Assembly (NCBI RefSeq): GCF_016864015.1
Contig: NZ_CP045067.1
Location: forward strand, 1,709,001 to 1,773,000
Length of the DNA stretch: 64,000 nt
Reading direction: 5' to 3'
Source of the DNA: Lacinutrix sp. WUR7
GTDB taxonomy: Bacteria; Bacteroidota; Bacteroidia; Flavobacteriales; Flavobacteriaceae
The notes under the pieces were generated by a model that ran no database searches, was not told where the DNA came from, and saw only the letters and a program-made list of their open reading frames with translations. The first letter of the stretch is position 1. Every line of letters begins with the position of its first letter. Shown piece by piece: positions 1-9,159 of this stretch. The position numbers and the translations under genes were made by a program.

Positions 1-22
1 TAGATAAAGTTTATATATAGAT

Positions 23-1402
23 ATGTACACATTCTCAAATAAATTAAAGACATTTTCTTTCGCACTAATGATTTTAGGGTTATTAGGAGTTGGATATGGT
101 TTTATGACATCTCATAAATCCTTTGAAGACGTGGAAGCCATATTAGCGGAAGAAGCACATCATGGAGGTGGTCATGGCGAAGAAGCTGCACATGCTGCAG
201 TAACAGAAAACGCACATGATACACATGCAACAGAAAATGCACATGCAGAGGATTCGCATGGAACGGAAGCTGGTGCACATGTAGACGAACACAAAAAACA
301 TGTAGAACATGTACAACATCAAATTGCAAATAGACCTTGGGCTGCATTATATGTAGCGGCATTCTTCTTTATGATGATTGCACTTGGAGTTTTAGCTTTT
401 TATGCAGTACAATGGGCTTCCCAATCTGGTTGGTCTCCTGTTTTATTTAGAGTAATGGAAGGTATCACAGCATATTTACTTCCTGGTGCTTTAATAGTTA
501 TAGGTGTTGCAGCAGCATCCCACTTTATTGGTCACAACAATATATTTGTTTGGATGGATCCTGAAGTAGTTGCACATGATAAATTAATACAAGGAAAATC
601 TAGCTGGTTAAATATTGGCTGGTTTATTGTTAGAGGTTTAGTCTTTACAGGTGGTTGGGTTTTATATAGACAATTTTCTCGTAAATTCTCTATTGCTCAG
701 GATAATGCAACAGATGACAAAAACTTTAAAAAGACTTTCCGTATTTCAGCAGCATTCTTAGTGTTCTTTTTATACACTGAATCAATGATGTCTTGGGATT
801 GGATTATGAGTGTGGATCCACACTGGTTCTCTACCTTATTTGGATGGTATGTATTAGCAGGAATGATGGTTTGCGGTATTACTGTAATTGCATTTATTTC
901 ACTATACTTAAAATCTAGAGGGTATTTAGAACTAGTAAATGATAGTCATTTACATGATTTAGCTAAATATATGTTTGGGTTTAGTATTTTCTGGGCTTAC
1001 TTATGGTTCTCACAATTCATGTTAATTTGGTATGCTAATATTCCTGAAGAAGTAACATACTTTGTAACTAGAATTGAAGATTATAGATTACCATTCTTTG
1101 GAATGTTAGTACTTAATTTAGTATTCCCATTCTTAGTATTAATGAATAGTGATTATAAACGTATTCCTTGGTTTGTAGTTATGGCAGGTATTGTAATCTT
1201 AATAGGGCACTATGTAGATGTTTTCAATATGATTATGCCAGCAACAGTAGGAGATAGATGGTTTATAGGAATTCCTGAAATAAGCGCAGTATTTTTATTC
1301 GCAGGATTATTCATATATGTAGTATTTAATGCTTTAACAAAAGCACCGTTATTAGCAAAACGTAATCCTTTTGTAAAAGAAAGTGAACATTTCCATTATT
1401 AA
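23..1402 (+). CDS. actF: Alternative complex III subunit ActF (quinol:cytochrome c oxidoreductase membrane subunit)
   Basis: This is an integral inner-membrane subunit of alternative complex III, which oxidises menaquinol and passes electrons towards the terminal oxidase. The 459-residue protein has one N-terminal hydrophobic segment (about 10-28), a histidine-rich soluble stretch (about 46-99, 13 His) and then roughly nine to ten hydrophobic segments, as expected for the NrfD-like ActF family. Placement is the main argument: it lies 29 bases before coxB and then coxA, the usual actABCDEF-cox order in Flavobacteriia. Bases 1-3 read TAG and may be the stop of the preceding subunit gene, which lies outside the window. 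The long His-rich insertion is unusual. The ActF call rests on family pattern and position rather than on a catalytic motif. Confidence 0.85.
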   Translation: MYTFSNKLKTFSFALMILGLLGVGYGFMTSHKSFEDVEAILAEEAHHGGGHGEEAAHAAVTENAHDTHATENAHAEDSHGTEAGAHVDEHKKHVEHVQHQIANRPWAALYVAAFFFMMIALGVLAFYAVQWASQSGWSPVLFRVMEGITAYLLPGALIVIGVAAASHFIGHNNIFVWMDPEVVAHDKLIQGKSSWLNIGWFIVRGLVFTGGWVLYRQFSRKFSIAQDNATDDKNFKKTFRISAAFLVFFLYTESMMSWDWIMSVDPHWFSTLFGWYVLAGMMVCGITVIAFISLYLKSRGYLELVNDSHLHDLAKYMFGFSIFWAYLWFSQFMLIWYANIPEEVTYFVTRIEDYRLPFFGMLVLNLVFPFLVLMNSDYKRIPWFVVMAGIVILIGHYVDVFNMIMPATVGDRWFIGIPEISAVFLFAGLFIYVVFNALTKAPLLAKRNPFVKESEHFHY

Positions 1403-1431
1403 TAAGATATAAATAAAGACGATAGACAACA

Positions 1432-2499
1432 ATGACTGCTTTATTAACAATTTTAGTTTTAGTATTTATAGCAATTGCCATTTGGCAGATGGTTAAAATA
1501 TTTGATTTAGCTCAAGTAGGTACATCAAATAGCCAAGTTGCAACAGATAAAGATAATACCTTAAACGGTTATTTAATGATAGGTTTCTTAGCCTTCATTT
1601 ATTTAATAACTATTTGGAGTGTTGTAGAATTAGGTGATTTACCTTTAATGTCTAATTCGGCATCAGCACATGGTCCTGAAGTAGATAATTTAATGATTAT
1701 CTCCATGGCACTTATTTTTATAGTGCAAACCATTACACAATTTCTTTTACATTATTTCGCTTTTAAATACAAAGGAGAAAAAGGTAAGAAAGCATTATTC
1801 TTTGCAGACAATAACACATTAGAGTTTATCTGGACAATCATTCCAGTTATTGTATTAGCAGGTTTAATAATCTACGGATTGTTCACTTGGTCAGATATAA
1901 TGAATGTAAATGAAGATGATGATCCTTTAGTAGTTGAATTATATGCACAACAGTTTAACTGGAAAGCTAGATATGGTGGAGCAGATAATACTTTAGGAAA
2001 AGCAAATGTTCGTTTAATCGATATCGATAGAGCTAATATTTTAGGTCTAGACGAAGCGGATCCAAATGCACAAGATGATGTAATTACTTCTGAGTTGCAT
2101 TTACCAGTTGGTCGTACTGTATTATTTAAAATGCGTTCACAAGATGTATTACACTCTGCATACATGCCTCACTTTAGAGCACAAATGAACTGTGTTCCTG
2201 GTATGATAACACAATTTGGATTTACACCAACAGTTACTACTGCAGATATGCGCCAAAACCCAGACATGGTAGATAAGGTGGCTAATATTAACAGTATTAG
2301 AGTAGAAAAAAGCAAGAAATTAATTGCTAAAGGAGAAGAAGCTCTAGAAAGATATGATTTTGATTATTTGTTATTATGTAATAAGATTTGTGGAAAATCA
2401 CATTACAACATGCAAATGAAAATTATTGTAGAAACTCAAGAAGAGTATGACGCTTGGATGAAAGAACAAAAAGCTTTCAAAAACTCACTAATTAACTAA
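1432..2499 (+). CDS. coxB: Cytochrome c oxidase subunit II
   Basis: This subunit carries the CuA centre that accepts electrons from cytochrome c and passes them to subunit I. The 355-residue protein has a first hydrophobic segment at the extreme N-terminus, a transmembrane hairpin before about residue 150, and a periplasmic cupredoxin domain. The CuA signature is complete: C316, C320, H324 and M327 in the pattern CxxxCGxxHxxM, with an upstream histidine in VLHSAYMPHF. The extra N-terminal segment makes it longer than classical subunit II, which is common in Bacteroidota. No C-terminal cytochrome c domain is present. It lies between actF and coxA with short gaps and is surely co-transcribed with both. 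Confidence 0.95.
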   Translation: MTALLTILVLVFIAIAIWQMVKIFDLAQVGTSNSQVATDKDNTLNGYLMIGFLAFIYLITIWSVVELGDLPLMSNSASAHGPEVDNLMIISMALIFIVQTITQFLLHYFAFKYKGEKGKKALFFADNNTLEFIWTIIPVIVLAGLIIYGLFTWSDIMNVNEDDDPLVVELYAQQFNWKARYGGADNTLGKANVRLIDIDRANILGLDEADPNAQDDVITSELHLPVGRTVLFKMRSQDVLHSAYMPHFRAQMNCVPGMITQFGFTPTVTTADMRQNPDMVDKVANINSIRVEKSKKLIAKGEEALERYDFDYLLLCNKICGKSHYNMQMKIIVETQEEYDAWMKEQKAFKNSLIN

Positions 2500-2527
2500 A
2501 TTTAATAAGACAAAAGAATATTAAATT

Positions 2528-4321
2528 ATGTCAGCACACGCAGATACACACGATCACGAAGCACACGAAGAGCATCACCATAAAGAAACTTTTGTAACTA
2601 AATATATATTTAGCCAAGATCACAAAATGATTGCAAAACAGTATTTAGTTACTGGTACAATCATGGGAGTTATTGGAGTAATCATGTCTCTTATGTTTCG
2701 TATGCAAATTGCATGGCCAGAAGAGCCAAATGTAATTTTTGAAGCATTATTAGGTAAATGGGCTCCAGGAGGAGTTATGGATGCAGATATTTATCTTGCA
2801 TTGGTAACTATTCATGGTACCATCATGGTATTCTTTGTATTAACAGCAGGATTAAGTGGTACCTTTAGTAACTTATTAATTCCGTTGCAAATTGGTGCAC
2901 GAGATATGGCTTCCGGGTTCTTAAATATGGTATCCTATTGGTTATTTTTCATCTCTTGTGTGATTATGTTAGGTTCCATTTTTGTGGAAGCAGGACCAGC
3001 AGCAGCAGGATGGACAATCTATCCGCCATTATCTGCATTGCCAATGGCATCCGGTGGTTCTGGTATGGGGATGACGTTATGGCTAGTTTCTATGGCTATA
3101 TTTATTGCTTCTTCTTTATTAGGATCTTTAAATTATATAGTTACCGTAATTAACTTACGTACTAAAGGAATGTCTATGACTAGACTACCTTTAACTATTT
3201 GGGCATTCTTTATTACAGCTGTTATTGGTGTAGTATCATTCCCTGTTTTATTATCGGCATGTTTATTATTAATAATGGATAGAAGTTTCGGTACATCCTT
3301 CTTCTTGTCTGACATATTTATTCAAGGTGAAGTTTTACATTATCAAGGTGGTTCACCAGTATTATTCGAACACTTATTCTGGTTCCTTGGGCATCCAGAA
3401 GTATATATTGTAATTTTACCTGCAATGGGTCTAGTATCCGAAATTATGGCAACCAATTCCCGTAAACCTATTTTTGGTTACCGTGCAATGATTGCTTCTA
3501 TTTTAGCAATTGCTTTCCTTTCAACAATCGTTTGGGGTCACCATATGTTTATTTCAGGTATGAATCCTTTCTTAGGATCTGTATTTACATTCACAACCTT
3601 ATTGATTGCAATTCCTTCCGCAGTAAAAGCTTTTAACTGGATAACCACGATTTGGAAAGGAAACATTCAAATGAATCCAGCCATGCTGTTTTCTATTGGA
3701 TTTGTTTCTACTTTCATTACAGGAGGTTTAACGGGTATTATTCTTGGAGATTCTGCATTAGATATTAATGTACACGATACGTACTTTGTAATTGCACACT
3801 TCCACTTAGTAATGGGTATATCTGCTCTTTACGGAATGTTTGCAGGTATCTACCATTGGTATCCAAAAATGTTCGGAAGAATGTTAAATAAAAACCTTGG
3901 TTATATTCACTTCTGGATTACTGCAATATGTGCTTACGGTGTTTTCTTCCCAATGCACTTTATTGGAATGGCAGGTTTACCAAGACGTTATTATACAAAC
4001 TCAAACTTTCCATTATTTGACGATTTAGCAAATACAAACGTAATCATTACCGTTTTTGCTTTAGTTGGTGGAGCAGTACAATTGATTTACTTATATAACT
4101 TCTTTAGCAGTATGTTCTTTGGTAAGAAAGCAGAGAAAAACCCTTGGAGAGCAACGACTCTTGAATGGACAACAGAAGTTAAACACATACATGGTAACTG
4201 GGCAGGAGATATTCCTCACGTATACCGATGGTCTTATGACTATTCTAAACCAGGACATGATGTAGATTTCGTTCCTCAAAACGTTCCTTTAAAAGAAGGT
4301 GAAGAAGAACTTCAACATTAA
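2528..4321 (+). CDS. coxA: Cytochrome c oxidase subunit I
   Basis: This is the catalytic heme-copper subunit that reduces oxygen to water and pumps protons. At 597 residues it has about twelve transmembrane segments. The active-site histidine and the tyrosine that is cross-linked to it in this family lie in WFLGHPEVYIVILP, the CuB histidines in WGHHMFISG, and the heme ligands in HFHLVMG, all intact. The N-terminus is rich in histidine and acid (residues 4-19 contain eight His), echoing the tail of ActF two genes upstream. The gene ends the actF-coxB-coxA run and is followed by a strong terminator hairpin. Subunits III and IV are not here but about 23 kb downstream. Confidence 0.96.
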   Translation: MSAHADTHDHEAHEEHHHKETFVTKYIFSQDHKMIAKQYLVTGTIMGVIGVIMSLMFRMQIAWPEEPNVIFEALLGKWAPGGVMDADIYLALVTIHGTIMVFFVLTAGLSGTFSNLLIPLQIGARDMASGFLNMVSYWLFFISCVIMLGSIFVEAGPAAAGWTIYPPLSALPMASGGSGMGMTLWLVSMAIFIASSLLGSLNYIVTVINLRTKGMSMTRLPLTIWAFFITAVIGVVSFPVLLSACLLLIMDRSFGTSFFLSDIFIQGEVLHYQGGSPVLFEHLFWFLGHPEVYIVILPAMGLVSEIMATNSRKPIFGYRAMIASILAIAFLSTIVWGHHMFISGMNPFLGSVFTFTTLLIAIPSAVKAFNWITTIWKGNIQMNPAMLFSIGFVSTFITGGLTGIILGDSALDINVHDTYFVIAHFHLVMGISALYGMFAGIYHWYPKMFGRMLNKNLGYIHFWITAICAYGVFFPMHFIGMAGLPRRYYTNSNFPLFDDLANTNVIITVFALVGGAVQLIYLYNFFSSMFFGKKAEKNPWRATTLEWTTEVKHIHGNWAGDIPHVYRWSYDYSKPGHDVDFVPQNVPLKEGEEELQH

Positions 4322-4360
4322 GATATACCTGTATTAACAGGAACATCATAACAATTACGA

Positions 4361-4400
4361 AAAGACCTTTGGATATATATAATATTCCAAAGGTCTTTTT
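4361..4400 (+). terminator. Intrinsic terminator after coxA
   Basis: A perfect 13-bp stem (4361-4373 with 4386-4398) surrounds a 12-base AT loop and is followed by a T-run. It closes the ActF-CoxB-CoxA transcript. Confidence 0.9.
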
Positions 4401-4457
4401 CATTATATTTGTTTTGAGCTGAATGCACTTCAACTTTGTATTAGATAAATTAAAAGA

Positions 4458-4477
4458 GATTCCCACTTTCGTGGGAA
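4458..4477 (-). repeat. Short hairpin repeat, member 1 (six bases before ruvB start)
   Basis: On the minus strand this reads as stem TTCCCAC, loop GAAA, stem GTGGGAA, then TC. It belongs to the same family as the hairpins at 48533 and 27041, with a different but still complementary stem. The hairpin ends six bases before the ruvB ATG, so it would fold in the ruvB 5' leader. Confidence 0.7.
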
Positions 4478-4483
4478 GTAAAC

Positions 4484-5506
4484 ATGAACGAAAACCTAAA
4501 TCCAACCGACGAGAATTTTTCACCTGAAGAATTTGATGTCGAAAAACAGTTAAGACCACTATCTTTTGACGATTTTACTGGTCAAGATCAAGTATTAGAA
4601 AATCTTCAAATCTTTGTGCAAGCAGCAAATGGTAGAGGGGAAGCTTTAGATCATACGCTTTTTCATGGTCCTCCAGGTTTAGGTAAAACAACCTTGGCAC
4701 ATATTCTTGCAAATGAGTTAGAAGTCGGAATTAAAATTACTTCAGGGCCTGTTTTAGATAAACCAGGAGACCTCGCAGGATTACTTACCAATCTTGAAGA
4801 AAGAGATGTGCTATTTATAGATGAAATACATCGATTAAGTCCAATTGTGGAAGAGTATTTATATTCTGCAATGGAAGACTACAAAATAGATATTATGATT
4901 GAAACCGGACCCAACGCAAGAACGGTTCAAATCAATTTAAATCCATTTACACTAATAGGAGCAACCACTCGTTCTGGATTATTAACAGCACCAATGCGTG
5001 CGCGTTTTGGAATTCAAAGTAGACTCCAATATTATAAAACCGAATTACTAACTACCATAGTACAACGTAGTGCCGAAATATTAGATGTACCCATTTCTAT
5101 GGAATCTGCTATAGAAATTGCAGGACGAAGTAGAGGAACACCTAGAATAGCCAATGCATTACTGCGTCGCGTTCGTGATTTTGCGCAAATAAAAGGAAAC
5201 GGTAGCATAGATATTAAAATTGCCCGGTATGCATTAGAAGCACTGCATGTAGATGCACATGGTTTGGATGAAATGGATAATAAAATTCTAACCACTTTAA
5301 TCGATAAGTTTAAAGGAGGACCAGTAGGTATCACCACATTGGCAACAGCGGTAAGTGAAAACTCCGAAACTATTGAAGAAGTTTATGAGCCTTTTCTTAT
5401 TCAACAAGGATTTATTATGCGAACACCTCGTGGAAGAGAAGTAACAGAACTTGCTTATAAACATTTAGGAAGAGTTAAAGGTCCTACGCAAGGCGGTTTG
5501 TTTTAA
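4484..5506 (+). CDS. ruvB: Holliday junction branch migration helicase RuvB
   Basis: RuvB is the AAA+ motor that drives branch migration of Holliday junctions with RuvA. The 340-residue length is typical. The Walker A motif GPPGLGKTT is at 62-70, the Walker B DEIH box at 113-116, and sensor/arginine-finger sequence GATTRSGLL follows; the C-terminal winged-helix domain ends in the usual [11 protein letters not shown]-type tail. The ATG at 4484 is six bases after a hairpin repeat, and nothing better lies upstream. ruvA is present but 9 kb away, so the ruvAB operon of other bacteria is split here, as is common in this phylum. No downstream partner is tightly linked. Confidence 0.97.
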   Translation: MNENLNPTDENFSPEEFDVEKQLRPLSFDDFTGQDQVLENLQIFVQAANGRGEALDHTLFHGPPGLGKTTLAHILANELEVGIKITSGPVLDKPGDLAGLLTNLEERDVLFIDEIHRLSPIVEEYLYSAMEDYKIDIMIETGPNARTVQINLNPFTLIGATTRSGLLTAPMRARFGIQSRLQYYKTELLTTIVQRSAEILDVPISMESAIEIAGRSRGTPRIANALLRRVRDFAQIKGNGSIDIKIARYALEALHVDAHGLDEMDNKILTTLIDKFKGGPVGITTLATAVSENSETIEEVYEPFLIQQGFIMRTPRGREVTELAYKHLGRVKGPTQGGLF

Positions 5507-5609
5507 TTTATAACCGATTGAAAAGTATTTTATTATCCAACTATGAATCCTAAAAGGATTTAGTAAATGCGTAACTTAGAGGAGTATAAAATATTTATAT
5601 AATATATAA

Positions 5610-6938
5610 ATGAATAATAAAATACCAGAAGTTTCTCTTTTTAGTTTCGTTAAGCATTCCTTAGAAATCCTTAAAAACCCACTTCCTTTTCATCATAAAT
5701 ATTTTGAAAAATTAGGAGATGTTTTTTGTTTAAAAATAGGTTTTAAATCTAAAGTTGTTTTTAGTCGAGATGCAGCATTGGCAGAATATGCACTTCAGAA
5801 AAACCAAAAGAATTATATTAAGTCAAAAATTCAAACAGAAGATTTAGTAAAGTATGTTGGTAAGGGTTTGCTAACTTCGGAAGGAGAGCATTGGCGAAAA
5901 CAACGTAAACTGATTCAGCCAGCTTTTCATAAAAACCAATTAAATAATCTATTAGATAGTATTCGTGATGCTATTCTTTCCGAATACGGAAAAATTACAC
6001 TGCACCAAACTATAGATATTTTTCCTATATGCAATGATTTAGCATTTCAAACGGTGGTTAAATCGCTATTTAGTAGTGCCGTAAATCAGGAAGAGATTAA
6101 CAGATTACAACATATCACAGAATCTGGACAAAAAATGTTGGTTAAAGAATTGCGACAACCTTATTTAGGATGGTGGTTTCAGTTAAGCGGGAAATTAAAG
6201 CATGAATTGGATTTAACACAAGAAGCACGAAATATATTACGCCGTATTGTTAATGAACGCAAAGCTTCCGCTGAAAAACATAACGATTTATTAGATATGC
6301 TTTTAGATGCTAGATATGAAGATGGTCAAGCCATGGAAGAGGAGCAACTCATTGATGAAATTCTAATTCTTTTTACAGCAGGACATGAAACCACATCTAA
6401 TGCGCTAACCTTTATATTTCAATTGTTAGCAAAACATCCAGAATGGCAAGAAAAAATTCATGAAGAAATAGTTAAAGTGGATGCAGAAACCGATGATTTA
6501 ATGACGCAGATTATGTCTTCAAAAGTAACGCAACAAGTAATAGAAGAGGGCATGCGATTGTATCCTCCAGCTTATTTTATAGATCGTGTAAATGTGCAAT
6601 CTGATAGTTTTAACGGTTTAGATTTAGAAGCAGGTTCTAATTTATTATTTTCTGTTTACGAAATACATCGCCATCCTGATTTATGGGAGCAACCAGAACA
6701 GTTTATGCCAGAGCGATTTGGGGAAGGAAGCAGGAAATTCTCCTCCCAGTATTTTCCATTTGGAGCTGGACCAAGAAAATGTATAGGAAATAACTTTGCT
6801 ATGTTTGAAATGATTTTGGCAGTTAAAGAACTAGTGAAGAGTTTTAAAATTCAAGCCCAATTTGAAGCAATAGAAATTACGCCATTAATCACATTAAAAC
6901 CCAAAAATGCGTTTCTAAAGTTTGAGATAAGAGCATAA
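5610..6938 (+). CDS. Cytochrome P450
   Basis: This is a heme-thiolate monooxygenase of unknown substrate. All family landmarks are present: I-helix oxygen-binding motif AGHETTS at 257-263, the ExxR motif EGMR at 313-316, and the heme-binding loop [12 protein letters not shown] with the proximal cysteine at 391. The 442-residue length is typical of a soluble bacterial P450; no signal peptide or membrane anchor is seen. No ferredoxin or reductase gene is next to it, so its redox partner must be encoded elsewhere. Its stop codon overlaps the start of queG by one base, implying co-transcription, although a functional link to tRNA modification is not obvious. Confidence 0.93.
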   Translation: MNNKIPEVSLFSFVKHSLEILKNPLPFHHKYFEKLGDVFCLKIGFKSKVVFSRDAALAEYALQKNQKNYIKSKIQTEDLVKYVGKGLLTSEGEHWRKQRKLIQPAFHKNQLNNLLDSIRDAILSEYGKITLHQTIDIFPICNDLAFQTVVKSLFSSAVNQEEINRLQHITESGQKMLVKELRQPYLGWWFQLSGKLKHELDLTQEARNILRRIVNERKASAEKHNDLLDMLLDARYEDGQAMEEEQLIDEILILFTAGHETTSNALTFIFQLLAKHPEWQEKIHEEIVKVDAETDDLMTQIMSSKVTQQVIEEGMRLYPPAYFIDRVNVQSDSFNGLDLEAGSNLLFSVYEIHRHPDLWEQPEQFMPERFGEGSRKFSSQYFPFGAGPRKCIGNNFAMFEMILAVKELVKSFKIQAQFEAIEITPLITLKPKNAFLKFEIRA

Positions 6939-7864
6939 TGATAGATAATAAAGCGAAATACACAAAAATGATAAAAGACGAAGCCAAACGCCTCGATTTT
7001 TTGTCTTGTGGTATTAGTAAAGCTACATTTTTAGAAACCGAAGCACCAAGATTGGAAAATTGGTTAAATCAAAACATGCATGGCGAAATGCAATACATGG
7101 AAAATCATTTTGATAAACGGTTGGACCCTACAAAATTGGTGGGCGATTCTAAATCTGTGATTTCGTTATTACTAAATTACTATCCTTCAGAAGTACAAAA
7201 TCAAGACAGTTATAAACTGTCGAAATACGCATATGGTACCGATTATCATTTCGTAATAAAAGATAAACTCAAACATCTTTTACAATACATTCAAGAGGAA
7301 ATTGGGGAAGTTTCGGGACGTGCCTTTGTGGATTCTGCTCCAGTTTTAGACAAAGCGTGGGCTGCAAAATCTGGTTTAGGGTGGATAGGCAAACACAGCA
7401 ACCTACTCACGCAACAAACAGGATCCTTTTATTTTATAGCCGAACTTATTGTAGATTTAGACTTAGAATACGATTCCATTACCACAGACCATTGCGGGAC
7501 ATGTACTGCTTGCATTGATGCTTGTCCTACACAAGCCATTACAGAACCGTATGTAGTAGATGGCAGTAAATGTATTTCCTACTTTACTATCGAGTTAAAA
7601 GAGCAACTACCAAACAGCATGAAAGGTGCTTTTGACGATTGGATGTTTGGTTGTGATGTTTGCCAAGATGTTTGTCCGTGGAATAAATTCTCAAAACCGC
7701 ATAAGGAGCCACTTTTTAATCCGCATCCAGAATTGTTAGCAATGACAAAAAAAGACTGGGAAGAAATTACGCAAGAAACCTTTAGTAAAGTGTTTCAAAA
7801 ATCTGCAGTAAAGCGTACCAAGTTCTCTGGGTTAACGCGAAATATTCAATTCCTTAAAGAATAA
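6938..7864 (+). CDS. queG: Epoxyqueuosine reductase QueG
   Basis: QueG catalyses the last step of queuosine synthesis, reducing epoxyqueuosine in tRNA with a cobalamin and two 4Fe-4S clusters. The 308-residue protein has the N-terminal reductase domain with the expected [12 protein letters not shown] stretch (the aspartate at 132 is the likely catalytic acid), then cluster ligands C186, C189, C192 and C196, and a second set at C212, C239, C242 and C246. Its length matches the short, HEAT-less form of the family. The ATG overlaps the P450 stop in ATAATG. It is cytoplasmic, and no other queuosine gene is nearby. Confidence 0.95.
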   Translation: MIDNKAKYTKMIKDEAKRLDFLSCGISKATFLETEAPRLENWLNQNMHGEMQYMENHFDKRLDPTKLVGDSKSVISLLLNYYPSEVQNQDSYKLSKYAYGTDYHFVIKDKLKHLLQYIQEEIGEVSGRAFVDSAPVLDKAWAAKSGLGWIGKHSNLLTQQTGSFYFIAELIVDLDLEYDSITTDHCGTCTACIDACPTQAITEPYVVDGSKCISYFTIELKEQLPNSMKGAFDDWMFGCDVCQDVCPWNKFSKPHKEPLFNPHPELLAMTKKDWEEITQETFSKVFQKSAVKRTKFSGLTRNIQFLKE

Positions 7865-8193
7865 AATTCATCTTATCGTCTAATAATTAATGTTTTAGAA
7901 CAAAAACATTTTGTTTTGTATAGAAAATTTTCTATATTTAGTTATTGTTAATCATAAAAGTAGAATACGAAACAGAAAGGAAATAACTAAAAAAGAGAAA
8001 GCCTCTACTAGGTAAAGGCTCTCATAGGTTCGCTAAAACCAAAATAAACAGTGTTTATCTTCTATAAAGATACAAAAAAATTAAATAAGATAAAAGCAAG
8101 TTTGTTTTGAAGAGTGTAAAGCTTACACACTTTAAAAAGCCGTGCATACCGAAAAACGTATAGAGTAGGTGATCTTATTTAAAATATATAAAT
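7865..8193. other. 329-base intergenic region with hairpins and a possible promoter
   Basis: No convincing gene is seen. It holds a 14-base palindrome (7921-7934), a near-consensus promoter pair (TTG at 7911, TATATTTA at 7933, 19 bases between), an imperfect hairpin at 7995-8023 (GAG-A-GCCT against AGGC-T-CTC with a two-base bulge) and a short hairpin GTGTAA/TTACAC at 8114-8128. If the promoter is real, the next gene has a leader of roughly 245 bases. The 7995 hairpin lacks a T-run, so it is not a clear terminator for queG. Confidence 0.5.
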
Positions 8194-8913
8194 ATGAAAA
8201 ATTTTAAAAATGTAGTGTCGGTTATTACTTTGACTATGGTGATGTTGGTTTCATTTAATGTTAATGCGCAGAATAAAAAAACGGGACCGATTATTTTAGA
8301 TCCAGGGAATTCAACTATTCCTGATGATATTTCTAGACAACACAATGAGATGTGTTTAGATATAATGGAATATTCAGGAGTCTCTGGTAAAAATTCATTT
8401 TCAAAAAATCAACAAATAATAAATGAGTATGTTGCAAAAAAATATTCCGCACAAATTGTCAAAAACTTAGACTCTAAAACTCTATCTAGTCCATATTTAT
8501 TACTTAATGAATGTGAAAAGAATATTTCTGCAAACATGTTTGGTTCAATGAGGAGTATTTTAAATAAAACTGAAGGGCTTAAAAAAGCTGAAATTGTTAG
8601 TGTTTTAGATAAAATATTAACTGATAAAAACACGTATTCAAAGTTGAATGAAGTTGAATCAAAAAATTTAAAACGATCAATATCTTTATTTAAAGGGTCA
8701 TTAGAATTGTGGTCTTCTAAACAAATGGATGCGATTACAACCCACAAAGGATTTGGTGCAGTAAATAGCAATTATAAAGTTGATCCAGATGATTATTGGA
8801 AAATAGCAGCATGTGATTTTGTAGGTTCGTTTGCTGGATTATGGGCTGGTCCAGGTGGAGCTGTTGGTACAGCAGTAATTTGTTCTGTTAATGCATATAT
8901 AAACCAATCTTAA
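8194..8913 (+). CDS. Secreted protein of unknown function with glycine-rich hydrophobic C-terminus
   Basis: I do not recognise an experimentally known family. The 239-residue protein has a clear signal peptide (residues 1-25, ending NVNAQ). The mature part is mostly charged and helical, and the last 33 residues (about 207-239) form a hydrophobic Gly/Ala segment with the core GSFAGLWAGPGGAVGTA, flanked by C207 and C230. That tail resembles the membrane-active part of unmodified bacteriocins, but this is only a resemblance. There is no double-glycine leader and no type IX sorting domain. It is followed after 24 bases by a 56-codon two-helix membrane ORF, suggesting a pair. Export is well supported; function is unknown. 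Confidence 0.75.
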   Translation: MKNFKNVVSVITLTMVMLVSFNVNAQNKKTGPIILDPGNSTIPDDISRQHNEMCLDIMEYSGVSGKNSFSKNQQIINEYVAKKYSAQIVKNLDSKTLSSPYLLLNECEKNISANMFGSMRSILNKTEGLKKAEIVSVLDKILTDKNTYSKLNEVESKNLKRSISLFKGSLELWSSKQMDAITTHKGFGAVNSNYKVDPDDYWKIAACDFVGSFAGLWAGPGGAVGTAVICSVNAYINQS

Positions 8914-8937
8914 ATTTAACTTATTAAAATATTTCTT

Positions 8938-9108
8938 ATGAACAATTATCAAAAACTATCAGTTTCTGTATTATCTTTTATTTTTTTAATGCTATTCATG
9001 AATATTTGCTTTGAACTTTTAGAAAAAAAAGCAATTATTTCTAGCTTAATTTGTGGCACACTAGCAGGTGTTTTGATTTTTTACTTAAATAAGAAATTGA
9101 AAAAGTAG
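8938..9108 (+). CDS. Small two-helix membrane protein (56 aa)
   Basis: This short ORF begins with ATG 24 bases after the preceding secreted-protein gene and ends with TAG just before a strong terminator. Its product has two hydrophobic segments (about 7-25 and 33-50), separated by a charged turn with ELLEKK, and a lysine-rich end (NKKLKK). This is the layout of small inner-membrane helpers, including some immunity proteins. Support comes from its size, start, hydrophobic pattern and its place inside the transcription unit, not from homology. It could be an immunity-like partner of the upstream protein, or simply an orphan small protein. Confidence 0.6.
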   Translation: MNNYQKLSVSVLSFIFLMLFMNICFELLEKKAIISSLICGTLAGVLIFYLNKKLKK

Positions 9109-9117
9109 TTCAATATA

Positions 9118-9145
9118 AAGAAGAGAAGCATGCTTCTCTTCTTTT
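9118..9145 (+). terminator. Intrinsic terminator (perfect palindrome)
   Basis: A 26-base perfect palindrome (9118-9143) folds into an 11-bp stem with a four-base loop and is followed by T-rich sequence. It separates the secreted/membrane pair from the next gene. Confidence 0.8.
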
Positions 9146-9159
9146 CTATAGATTTTCAA

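Noticed and set aside
102-362. A minus-strand ORF of 86 codons, rich in histidine and leucine
   Set aside because: It lies inside actF, and its His/Leu repeats follow from the complement of actF's own His-rich stretch.
7995-8023. Terminator for queG
   Set aside because: The hairpin is imperfect and lacks a T-run, so it is listed only as a structure in the leader.
8409-8771. A 120-codon ORF on the minus strand inside the secreted-protein gene
   Set aside because: It is wholly antisense to a gene with a clear signal peptide, has no recognisable motif, and no promoter.
8194-8913. Type IX secretion cargo
   Set aside because: The C-terminus lacks the beta-rich sorting domain; it is a Gly/Ala hydrophobic segment instead.
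9130-9159. A longer start for the 146-residue secreted protein
   Set aside because: The extra ten codons come from the terminator palindrome and break the signal peptide.
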